The notes below the pieces were generated by a model. The model was not told the origin of the DNA, made no database searches, and saw nothing but the letters and a program-made list of their open reading frames with translations. The translations under genes and the position numbers were made by a program. Positions 14,382 through 20,239 of a stretch of DNA of 20,239 nt are shown piece after piece (within the stretch, counting starts at the first letter, position 1; the number at the start of each line of letters is the position of its first letter). The stretch comes from Actinomycetes bacterium (GTDB lineage: Bacteria > Actinomycetota > Acidimicrobiia > Acidimicrobiales > Palsa-688): assembly GCA_021808665.1 (NCBI GenBank), contig JAKBBA010000058.1, forward strand, positions 1 through 20,239, given 5' to 3'.

Positions 14382-15643
14382 GCCGCCAGTGTGGCCGACC
14401 GGGCTACCTCGAGAGCGGCGCGGCCCGCAGCCGCTCCCGATGCCAGCGCAGCGTCGGCCAGCATCCCCTCCGGGCCGACCCAGTCGCCGCACATGGTGAT
14501 GGCCGGATGCCCGGTGGCGGTGACCGCCGGCCGTCCGGCCAAGCCGCCGAGGCGGGCCCGGGGCTGGGTGCCGGCGACCACCATGCGGGCCAGGAACCGG
14601 CTGATGATGGCGCCCCGGGGGTCGATGCCCGCCAGGCGGGCGTGGGCTTCGAGTTCGGCCCGGTCGGCGGTCGCGTCGCGTGACCCGTAGCGGATGAGGG
14701 CGGCGACGGCACTGCCGGGCGGGGCCATGTCCGCCGGCGGCGACTGCAACGTGGCGTAGACGGGCTCGTCGATGCCGAGGACCCACCCGGGTGATGGGAC
14801 CCTGTCGAGGCCGAGGTCGAGGCAGGTGGCGGTTACCGCCGGTCCCAGCTCGCCCCAGTCGGGAGGGTCAGGCAGCAGGCCTCGGGCGGCGTCGGGGGTA
14901 CCGGCCGCAACCACGACCGCCAGCGCCAGTTCCGTGCCGGCGTCGGTCGTCACCGCGATTGCGCCGGGGACCGGTTGCAGCGACCGGACCATGCACCCGG
15001 ACTGTACCTGGGTCCGGGCGGCCAGGCCGTCGACCAGCTGAGCCCAGCCGCCGTGCAGGTAACTCACGCCGTGGCGGACGCCGGACTGCAGTTGGGTGAC
15101 GGCGGCGCCTGCGTCGAGGTCGTCCAGGTCGCTGCTGTAGGTCGTCTGGCGGACGATTGCCCGGACGACCGCTTCGGCGTCGGGTCGTAGTTCGAGGTGG
15201 CCGAGCCACGCCGACACAGACGTGCCGGCCAGGGAGGCGGCGTCCGTGCGGGGCAGGGCGGCGAGCAGCCGGCCCACCTGGACCTTGGCCCGGGCGCCGA
15301 GGATGGTGGTTCGCAGCAGGGTGTCAGGTCCAGAGGGGAACTGGTGGTGGCGGCCGGCGCTGCTCATCCGATAGCGGCGCAACGGGGGACTCGCCCCGTG
15401 GGGGTCGATGCCGTGGCGTCGAAGCACGGCCATCCCCTGACCGCCGAGGTATAAGGCGTGGCCACCGTGGTTGAACGTGAAGCCGTCGCGTTCGGTCACC
15501 CGGGCCCGGCCGCCGGGCCGGTGGCCCTCGACCACCAGCGCTCGTCCCCCGGTTGCGGTCACCTCTGCCCCAGCGGCTAGCCCGGCCAGGCCGCCGCCGA
15601 CCACCACCACATCCCACGTCGTCGTCGTTGTCGTTGTCGTCAT
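14378..15643 (-). CDS. FAD-dependent oxidoreductase (amine oxidase/phytoene desaturase-like)
   Basis: This 421-residue flavoprotein has the N-terminal dinucleotide-binding motif VVVVGGGLAGLAAG (12-25), then ALVVEGHRPGGRARV with the acidic residue for the FAD ribose and the GGR motif. NHGGHALYLGG follows, and the second FAD contact near the C-terminus is MCGDWVGPEGMLADAALASG. It belongs with NAD(P)/FAD-dependent amine oxidase or carotenoid desaturase-like enzymes; the substrate is unknown. ATG at 15643 is followed by eight Thr codons; a TTG further upstream lies inside the promoter's -35 region, so ATG is preferred. It is the first gene of the operon with the ECF41 sigma factor and corresponds to the oxidoreductase class that accompanies many ECF41 genes. 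Confidence 0.88.
   Translation of the reverse strand: MTTTTTTTTWDVVVVGGGLAGLAAGAEVTATGGRALVVEGHRPGGRARVTERDGFTFNHGGHALYLGGQGMAVLRRHGIDPHGASPPLRRYRMSSAGRHHQFPSGPDTLLRTTILGARAKVQVGRLLAALPRTDAASLAGTSVSAWLGHLELRPDAEAVVRAIVRQTTYSSDLDDLDAGAAVTQLQSGVRHGVSYLHGGWAQLVDGLAARTQVQSGCMVRSLQPVPGAIAVTTDAGTELALAVVVAAGTPDAARGLLPDPPDWGELGPAVTATCLDLGLDRVPSPGWVLGIDEPVYATLQSPPADMAPPGSAVAALIRYGSRDATADRAELEAHARLAGIDPRGAIISRFLARMVVAGTQPRARLGGLAGRPAVTATGHPAITMCGDWVGPEGMLADAALASGAAAGRAALEVARSATLAA
15617..15640 (-). repeat. ACG/ACA triplet repeat right after the start codon
   Basis: Eight consecutive Thr codons (ACG or ACA) follow the ATG of the FAD oxidoreductase. Since the tract is a triplet repeat, gain or loss of a unit would keep the frame. 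It may affect translation initiation or be neutral. Confidence 0.7.
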
Positions 15644-15651
15644 GTCTACCT

Positions 15652-15678
15652 GACGGAGTACACCCCGCCGCTGTGACA
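15652..15678 (-). promoter_or_regulatory. ECF41-type promoter of the FAD oxidoreductase-sigma operon
   Basis: On the minus strand TGTCACA (15678-15672) and CGTC (15655-15652) are separated by exactly 16 bases. This matches the promoter motif described for ECF41 sigma factors, TGTCACA-N16-CGTC. The ATG at 15643 follows CGTC by eight bases, so the mRNA starts at or just before the start codon. Confidence 0.8.
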
Positions 15679-16029
15679 ACCTTTGATGCCAGGTGCGAAG
15701 GTGGCCGGCGTCGCACTGCCACCGAGGGAGGCGGCTTCGCGATCGCGCACGCGACTTACGACCATGGAGCCGACGTGTTCCGGGTTCACAATGCGCTGCC
15801 GGGTCACATGCTACGTGGTTGGCGTCCGCCCAGCCTTATGGTCTCGCCGTGGGCTCGGCCATCGGCGGAGCAGCTCCGGCGATAGCGTCGTCTTCGAGAG
15901 TTCCGAGCTGCGCCCGCGCCTTATTCTGCGATGGCCAGCCCAGCCCGACGGCTGGTACCCCGGACGAATGGGTTGACGAGGCGGCCCTGGGCTTTGGGAG
16001 GAGAACCCCACCCCGCGAACCCTGGTTGG
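15679..16029. other. Intergenic, 351 bp, no gene seen
   Basis: It lies between the sigma operon promoter and the end of the CoA transferase gene, both on minus, so it must hold the terminator region of the latter. Open frames exist on both strands but none has motifs or a ribosome binding site. Around 15935-15975 a plus-strand frame reads PAQPDGWYPG and stops at once; this recalls the start of a DUF2510 repeat but is too short to claim. Confidence 0.4.
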
Positions 16030-17424
16030 TTACTGCTGGGTCCATGTGGCTGGATGCCGATTGAGGGGTCCGGCTTGGTGTGCCCAGTGTAGCCGGACAC
16101 CGTCGATGCGTCCTGGTAGCGACACCCGGCGTGCGGGTCCCCAGGCGGTGTCAGTGTCTTCGAAGGGGAAGTCTTCGGGGTCGGGTTGTGCCGGCCGTTC
16201 GGTCGGCCTGGGAAGCGAGTACAAGAGGTTGGCGGTGCCGATGAGGGAGGCGTGGAGGCGCGCAATGCTCGAGGCGGTTAGCTTGCGGGTCAGGGCGCGG
16301 GTGATGGCGGTGGCGAGCAGCCAGCCGGTGGCGTGGTCGAGGGCTTGGACGGGCAGCGGGGTCGGCTGGTTGCGGCCGATCGCGGCGGCGCCGTCTGCGG
16401 CGATGCCGCAGCTCATCTGGACCAGGCTGTCGAACCCGCGGCGGTTACGCCACGGGCCGTCCCATCCGTAGGCGTCCAGGCTGGCAATGGTCAACTCGGG
16501 GTTGAGTCTGGTGAGGGTCTGGTCGTCGTAGCCGAGGCCGGGTAGCGCGTCGGCTCGCAGTCCCGCGACCAAGACGTCGGCGCCAGCGAGCAATTCTTCG
16601 AATATTGCGCGGTCGGCCGGCGCGGTCAGGTCGAGGGCGGTGGTGCGCTTGCCGAGCGTCGTCTCGGGCAGCAGCGAGAGGACCTCCTCGAACCCTGGCG
16701 GGTCGATTCGTAGCACGTCGGCTCCGTAGCCGGCGAGGAACTTGGTCGCGACCGGCCCGGCGATGACACGGGTCAGGTCCAGCACCCTGACCCCGTCGAA
16801 TGGCAGGGCGCCGCCGTTGAGCAGGCGGTCGGAGCCGGAGGAAGAACGCTCGGTGACTACCACCGGCGACGCCTCGGCGGTGGCTGCCCCTGGGGGCGAG
16901 GACAGCCACTGGGCGCGCCCGTGCATGACAGCGGCGGCACCACCTGCGTCGATCACTGCGCTCTCGATCTCCTCCGCGTAACGACTTTGCACCGCAGCCT
17001 GAGCCGTGTCGCGATCGTTGGCGCCGAGCACGCGCTCCACCGCGGCGCGGTGCCGGGCGTAGTTGGTGTGCAGCCTGATCCACCCGTCGGTAGCGCGGTA
17101 GTTACCTGCGATCGGGTCCCACAGCGGCGGTGCGGCCCAGCCGGCCGGGGCGAACAGTCCCTCGGCGGCGAACGCTGCGCTGGCAGCCTTGCTGTCGACC
17201 GTGACCGCCAGTGATGGCGCTGCGCGCCGCGCGGCGAGCAGCCGGGCGGCGGCGAGCGTGGCGGCCGCGACCGTAGCGGTCGCAAGTCCGGTCACGTCGA
17301 AAGCGGACGAAAGGACCGCCCGTGGCCCCGTCGTGGTCAGCTCATCGAGCGGAGCCTCTGCTTCGTCGTCCATGCCGGTTGCCGACCACACCCGTGAGAT
17401 CACATCGCTAAAGCCGTCGCCCAT
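16030..17424 (-). CDS. CoA-transferase family III (CaiB/BaiF) protein, permuted order
   Basis: The 464-residue protein contains the CaiB/BaiF core VRVLDLTRVIAGPVATKFLAG at about 213-233, then GADVLRIDPPGFEE, GKRTTALDL and ALDHATGWLLATAITRAL, where Asp363 aligns with the catalytic Asp that forms the aspartyl-CoA anhydride. In canonical members this core comes first and a linker/small domain follows. Here the linker-like part (NYRATDGWIRLHTNYARHRA and the next 70 residues) precedes it, at about 105-190, so the order looks permuted. The C-terminal end (TAWGPARRVSLPG) resembles that of other large actinobacterial CoA transferases. It should move CoA between carboxylic acids. ATG 17424 is preferred; upstream ATG 17460 is possible. 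No ribosome binding site is strong. It appears monocistronic. Confidence 0.82.
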   Translation of the reverse strand: MGDGFSDVISRVWSATGMDDEAEAPLDELTTTGPRAVLSSAFDVTGLATATVAAATLAAARLLAARRAAPSLAVTVDSKAASAAFAAEGLFAPAGWAAPPLWDPIAGNYRATDGWIRLHTNYARHRAAVERVLGANDRDTAQAAVQSRYAEEIESAVIDAGGAAAVMHGRAQWLSSPPGAATAEASPVVVTERSSSGSDRLLNGGALPFDGVRVLDLTRVIAGPVATKFLAGYGADVLRIDPPGFEEVLSLLPETTLGKRTTALDLTAPADRAIFEELLAGADVLVAGLRADALPGLGYDDQTLTRLNPELTIASLDAYGWDGPWRNRRGFDSLVQMSCGIAADGAAAIGRNQPTPLPVQALDHATGWLLATAITRALTRKLTASSIARLHASLIGTANLLYSLPRPTERPAQPDPEDFPFEDTDTAWGPARRVSLPGRIDGVRLHWAHQAGPLNRHPATWTQQ

Positions 17425-17536
17425 GGACGCGATCTTCGACCAAAACCGCCACAACATCAACGTGGATTACATCAACCTACGAGATAGAGGTCGTCGGTGT
17501 CTGTGGCCGGGCTCAAACCGTGGCGGCCCGGGCGGA

Positions 17537-17571
17537 ACGCGAAGGCGCGAAGGCGCGAAGGCGCGAAGGCG
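17537..17571. repeat. 8-bp tandem repeat (GCGCGAAG), about 4.4 copies
   Basis: Three exact GCGCGAAG units (17545-17568), preceded by one unit with a single change and followed by a partial one, sit in the noncoding gap between the CoA transferase and the ABC fusion gene. Such arrays can change length by slippage. Confidence 0.85.
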
Positions 17572-17674
17572 GTTCGCTGTACTCTTCGGTCGAGTGGGCG
17601 ATCCGCCCGCCGGTACGTGCCATCGTGAACGCCGTGAAGATGGGTCTCGCTAATGCCCACTGTGCATTTGCGAC

Positions 17675-17998
17675 TCATGGGGCGATCCTGCGCAGGGTGG
17701 CATAGGAGGCGCCGGCCAGCGGCACGCACCCCAGGGCAGTCCACCCGGCGGCGGTCAGGGGAGTCAGCGTAGCGAACCAGTTCCCGATCCCCGACCAGTC
17801 GTGTTGCCAGGTGAGCAGGCTGGCGAGGCCGCCGGAGACCACCACGATGGCCACGCCAGCGACGAGGAGGCCGGCTTGGTGCCAGCGCAGCCAGATGCCG
17901 GTGATCGAGTCGGCCTCGATCGTGAACGTCACCCCGTCGACGGCGGCGATCCCGCCGTAGCGCTTGGTGAGGTCGGTCGCTTCGATGACGGCGGTCAT
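17675..17998 (-). pseudogene. In-frame fusion of ABC ATPase start and ABC permease end
   Basis: The first 34 residues (MTAVIEATDLTKRYGG, AVDGVTFTIEADSITG) are the beginning of an ABC transporter ATPase, ending just where the Walker A loop (GRNGAGKT) should follow. The next residues, from IWLRWHQAGLL, are instead the end of an ABC-2-type permease with two membrane segments (LLVAGVAIVVVSGGLASLL and TAAGWTALGCVPLAGASY) and a basic tail. The join, near 17895, is in frame. A deletion of roughly a kilobase or more has thus fused two genes that commonly follow a YtrA-type GntR repressor. The ATG overlaps the GntR stop (ATGA). The 107-residue product lacks all ATPase motifs and cannot be a transporter. 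Confidence 0.75.
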
Positions 17999-18357
17999 GG
18001 TGTCGCCATCCCGTCTTTGATCATGATGATTAGCTCCTCGGAGTCGATGTCTAGTTTGTGCGCCTCGCTTACCAGCGGCTCGACGAAGCCGCCCCAGAAG
18101 GCTTGCCGACGCTTGGCGATCAGCGCATTTTGGGCGCCGGTCGCCACGAACATGCCGACCCCCCGCCGCTTGTACAAGATGCCGTCGGCGACGAGCTGGG
18201 CGACCCCCTTGGCCACCGTGGCCGGGTTGATCCGGTGAAAGGTGGCGAGGTCGTTGGTCGAGGGCGCCTGGCTCTCCTCGGCCAGGGTGCCGTCGAGGAT
18301 GTCGCTCTCGATCTGTTCGGCGATCTGAATGAAAATCGCCCGTGACTCGTCGAACAC
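17995..18357 (-). CDS. GntR-family repressor, YtrA type
   Basis: This 120-residue protein has a winged HTH at about 8-76 (FIQIAEQIESDILDGTL, PSTNDLATFHRINPATVAKG, LVADGILYKRRGVGMFV) and a short helical tail, which is the YtrA subfamily layout lacking a large effector domain. Such repressors govern adjacent ABC transporter genes; the neighbour here is the ABC deletion fusion, overlapping by four bases. GTG 18357 gives the conserved family start MFDESRAIF and has GAGGGG upstream. An inverted repeat in front of the gene overlaps its -10, so autorepression is likely. The repressor is intact although its transport cargo is lost. Confidence 0.9.
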   Translation of the reverse strand: MFDESRAIFIQIAEQIESDILDGTLAEESQAPSTNDLATFHRINPATVAKGVAQLVADGILYKRRGVGMFVATGAQNALIAKRRQAFWGGFVEPLVSEAHKLDIDSEELIIMIKDGMATP

Positions 18358-18387
18358 GTCCCCTCAATCTTGCTCGTTGTCCTTCTC

Positions 18388-18419
18388 GGTTACACGGTTA
18401 ACTACCTGAGTATGTAACC
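18388..18419. promoter_or_regulatory. Operator-like inverted repeat before the GntR gene
   Basis: GGTTACA (18388-18394) and TGTAACC (18413-18419) are perfect 7-bp inverted arms separated by 18 bp, with an additional GGTTAAC at 18396-18402. The outer arm overlaps the proposed -10. GntR/YtrA repressors bind such GT-AC dyads, so I infer an autoregulatory site. Confidence 0.6.
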
Positions 18420-18440
18420 ATAGTGGCGGCGGGCTGTCAA
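18412..18440 (-). promoter_or_regulatory. Promoter of the GntR-ABC operon
   Basis: On the minus strand TTGACA (18440-18435), a 17-bp spacer and TTACAT (18417-18412) form a housekeeping-type promoter. The transcript would start near 18405 and run about 48 bases to GTG 18357, passing through the inverted repeat. Confidence 0.55.
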
Positions 18441-18515
18441 GTGCCCAGGGGGCTCCGGTCGGTCGCCATGCCACAAGCCGGGTGCCAACGGGGTCGAGTG
18501 GAATGTCCTCGGCTG

Positions 18516-19124
18516 CTAGAGCCACCCTCGCTCGTCCGCAATCCTGAGTGCTTCTAGTCGGTTGCGGGCCGAGGTCTTGGCGATCGCGGCTGACAGGTAG
18601 TTCCGGACGGTTCCCTCGGAGAGGTAGAGCTTCGCGGCGATCTCTGCGACAGTGGCACCTGAGCGTGCGACGGTGAGCACGTCGCGTTCGCGGGCAGTCA
18701 GGGGGGAGTCGCCGGCCGCCAGCGTCAAGGCCGCGAGCGCCGGGTCGACGACTCGCTCGCCGGTCATCACCCGCCGGATTGCGGAGGCGAGCGCCTCGCA
18801 CGGGGCGTCCTTCACGACGAAGCCCGCGGCGCCGGCCTCCATCGCCCGGCGTAGGTAGCCGGCTCTCCCGAAAGTGGTGAGGATGACTACCCGGCAGGTT
18901 GGGACCTGGGCCTTGAGCACCGCTGCTGCGGCCAGCCCGTCCAGCCCGGGCATCTCGATGTCGAGCAGTGCGATGTCGGGCCGATGGGATCGAGCAGCGC
19001 CGACCACCTCGTCGCCGCGGCCCACCGAGGCGACGACTTCGAAGTCCTCTTCGAGCTCCAAGAGGGCGCACAGAGCGCTTCGCACCAGCTCTTGGTCGTC
19101 GGCGAGCAGCAGACGGATGGTCAT
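18516..19124 (-). CDS. NarL/DesR-type response regulator
   Basis: This 202-residue regulator has a receiver domain with Asp9 and Asp10, phospho-acceptor Asp55 in IALLDIEMPG, Thr83 and Lys105, and a LuxR-type HTH (about 141-202; LTARERDVLTVARSGATVAEIAAKLYLSEGTVRNY). All phosphorylation residues are intact. ATG 19124 overlaps the stop of the sensor kinase (ATGA), so both are cotranslated. The frame is open further upstream but only in arginine-rich shadow of the kinase gene. It should bind DNA as a dimer once phosphorylated. The nearest downstream genes are the GntR repressor and the ABC fusion; DesKR-type pairs often control adjacent transporters, so the lost transporter is a plausible former target. 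Confidence 0.93.
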   Translation of the reverse strand: MTIRLLLADDQELVRSALCALLELEEDFEVVASVGRGDEVVGAARSHRPDIALLDIEMPGLDGLAAAAVLKAQVPTCRVVILTTFGRAGYLRRAMEAGAAGFVVKDAPCEALASAIRRVMTGERVVDPALAALTLAAGDSPLTARERDVLTVARSGATVAEIAAKLYLSEGTVRNYLSAAIAKTSARNRLEALRIADERGWL

Positions 19125-20239
19125 GGGGGGGCGCTCACCGCTGGGCCGAGTGTCACTCGGAGTTGCCAGCCCCGGGGGTGGAGGGGTCCGGCTTCGACGA
19201 CGGCGCCGGCTGTTCCGGCTCGTTCGCGAAGACCGGCGAGTCCGTTGCCGCGTGAGGGTTGTCCGCCGATGCCGTCGTCGCGGATCTCTATCTCGCATTC
19301 CGTGAGGGTGATGGTGCAGGTGGTGGCGTGGGCGTGGCGGGCGACGTTGGTGACGCCTTCGCGGATGGCCCAGGCGAATAGCTGTTGGTGGGCTGCGCTG
19401 GCTATGTCGGTGGCGGTGGGGAAGTCGGCTGTCACGCCGGATGCTCTTAGCAGCTCTCGACCTCGGGCGAGCTCGCCGGCCAGGGTGACTTCCCGGTAGT
19501 TTGATACTGCTGCGCGCACCTCGATGAGCGCCTGGCGCGATAGTTCTTCGACCGCGGCGATCTCCGCGGCCGATCGTCGGGGGTCGGTCTCGGCGAGGCG
19601 GCGGGCGAGGGCCGCCTTGAGGGTGATCGTGGTGAGGGAATGCCCGAGCAGGTCATGTAGGTCGCGGGCGATCCGGGAGCGTTCGGCGTCCGCGGAGAGC
19701 CGGGCGACTTCGGCTCTCGCTTCGGCTAGCGCACTGTTGCCTCGCTGTACCCGCGCTACTGCGTAGGCGACGATAGCTACGACGGGGATGGCGAGGGGTG
19801 CTACGTTGTCGAATGTCGTTGAGAGGTTGTCGTGCCAGGACGCGACGGTGACAGGGACGAGAAGCGCGCTGAGGGCGAGCACGACGACGATCGGTGCGGC
19901 CCTGATCCCGAGGCGGACGACTGTGATGGTCGTGATGTAGAGGCACATGACGAATCCCGCGGCCCGCGCGAAGGGCAGTTCGGCCACGAACGACGCGGCC
20001 AGCAGCCCGTAGAGAGCCCAGAACTTCCGCGAGGTCCAAAACGGCGAGGTGCTCGGAGCTGAGGATTGTAAGACGATCCCGAGGTAGGAGGCGACGAAGA
20101 CGCCGAGGATTACATATCCGGCGGCGGCCGGAGCGCCGTGGTTGTGCTGCGCGATTGCCTCGCCGACGTAGATGAGGTAGGCGAGGAACACCGCCGGTAG
20201 GACCAGGCGGCGCCAGCCTCGGGTCCATTCTCGCTGGAT
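19121..20239 (-). CDS. Sensor histidine kinase, DesK/NarX type (N-terminus beyond window)
   Basis: At least 373 codons are present; the frame is open to the right edge, and GTG 20191 would start within the first hydrophobic segment, so I take the gene as partial. About five membrane segments are followed by a coiled stretch (QRGNSALAEARAEVARL), a HisKA_3 phosphoacceptor region (RIARDLHDLLGHSLTTITLK with the His in RDLHD), and a HATPase_c domain (REGVTNVARHAHA N-box, IRDDGIGG G1 box, GNGLAGLRERAG). All catalytic motifs are intact. It should autophosphorylate on the His and pass phosphate to the response regulator, whose gene overlaps by four bases. The membrane part has no recognisable ligand domain, as in DesK-type sensors of membrane state. 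Confidence 0.92.
   Translation of the reverse strand: MQREWTRGWRRLVLPAVFLAYLIYVGEAIAQHNHGAPAAAGYVILGVFVASYLGIVLQSSAPSTSPFWTSRKFWALYGLLAASFVAELPFARAAGFVMCLYITTITVVRLGIRAAPIVVVLALSALLVPVTVASWHDNLSTTFDNVAPLAIPVVAIVAYAVARVQRGNSALAEARAEVARLSADAERSRIARDLHDLLGHSLTTITLKAALARRLAETDPRRSAAEIAAVEELSRQALIEVRAAVSNYREVTLAGELARGRELLRASGVTADFPTATDIASAAHQQLFAWAIREGVTNVARHAHATTCTITLTECEIEIRDDGIGGQPSRGNGLAGLRERAGTAGAVVEAGPLHPRGWQLRVTLGPAVSAPP

Noticed and set aside
14382..14786. Minus-strand extension of the sigma factor frame to 425 residues
   Set aside because: It overlaps the FAD oxidoreductase in another frame and has shadow composition; GTG 14381 gives the family start and a 4-bp overlap.
15935..15976. DUF2510-like GWYP motif
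   Set aside because: Only ten residues match before a stop, and the rest of the repeat is not found in any frame.
17472..17744. Minus-strand frame of 90 codons across the tandem repeat
   Set aside because: It is created by the 8-bp repeat and overlaps the end of the ABC fusion; no family features.

Overview
The window is high-GC DNA that reads like a member of the Actinomycetota. The evidence is a C-terminal piece of a TIGR03086-type (mycothiol-dependent isomerase-like) protein, a CGNR zinc-finger regulator, a DUF3224 protein, an ECF41-type sigma factor, a YtrA-type GntR repressor, a DesK/NarL-type two-component pair, and several -10 boxes 6-7 nt before a start codon, as in leaderless actinobacterial genes. 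I cannot name a genus. No rRNA, tRNA, CRISPR array, intact insertion sequence or phage module is visible.

Layout. 1-416: two truncated genes of opposite strand abut (GNAT on minus, TIGR03086 on plus). 668-1720: a secreted lipoprotein of unknown function. 2190-3644: a frameshifted PP2C/SpoIIE phosphatase remnant, then a SIS-domain protein lacking its N-terminal part, coupled to a short-chain dehydrogenase. 4262-4618: a SnoaL-like protein. 4889-8673: a divergent unit with a MarR regulator on minus facing an NmrA-like reductase, an epoxide hydrolase and an AlkZ-like DNA glycosylase on plus; one 35-bp dyad covers the control region. 8987-10552: a GNAT acetyltransferase, a DUF3224 protein and a VOC/glyoxalase gene with an in-frame amber codon. 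10707-11110: remnants of an ECF41 sigma factor and an AraC regulator on minus. 11286-13177: an O-methyltransferase divergent from a CGNR regulator that overlaps a DJ-1/PfpI protein. 13509-15678: an FAD oxidoreductase and ECF41 sigma factor operon on minus, behind a sequence matching the ECF41 promoter motif. 16030-17424: a CoA-transferase family III protein with permuted domain order. 17675-18440: a GntR repressor with an operator-like dyad, followed by an in-frame ABC ATPase/permease deletion fusion. 18516-20239: a NarL-type response regulator and its histidine kinase, which runs off the right edge.

The most interesting candidate system is the MarR-controlled operon at 4889-8673. It joins an enzyme that opens epoxides with a glycosylase of the AlkZ family, whose founding member removes adducts of the epoxide/aziridine antibiotic azinomycin B. 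I infer a prevention-plus-repair response to DNA-alkylating electrophiles. The ECF41 operon is the clearest self-contained regulatory circuit. The other theme is decay: at least six broken or truncated genes lie among intact ones, so much of the window looks like an accessory region under turnover.
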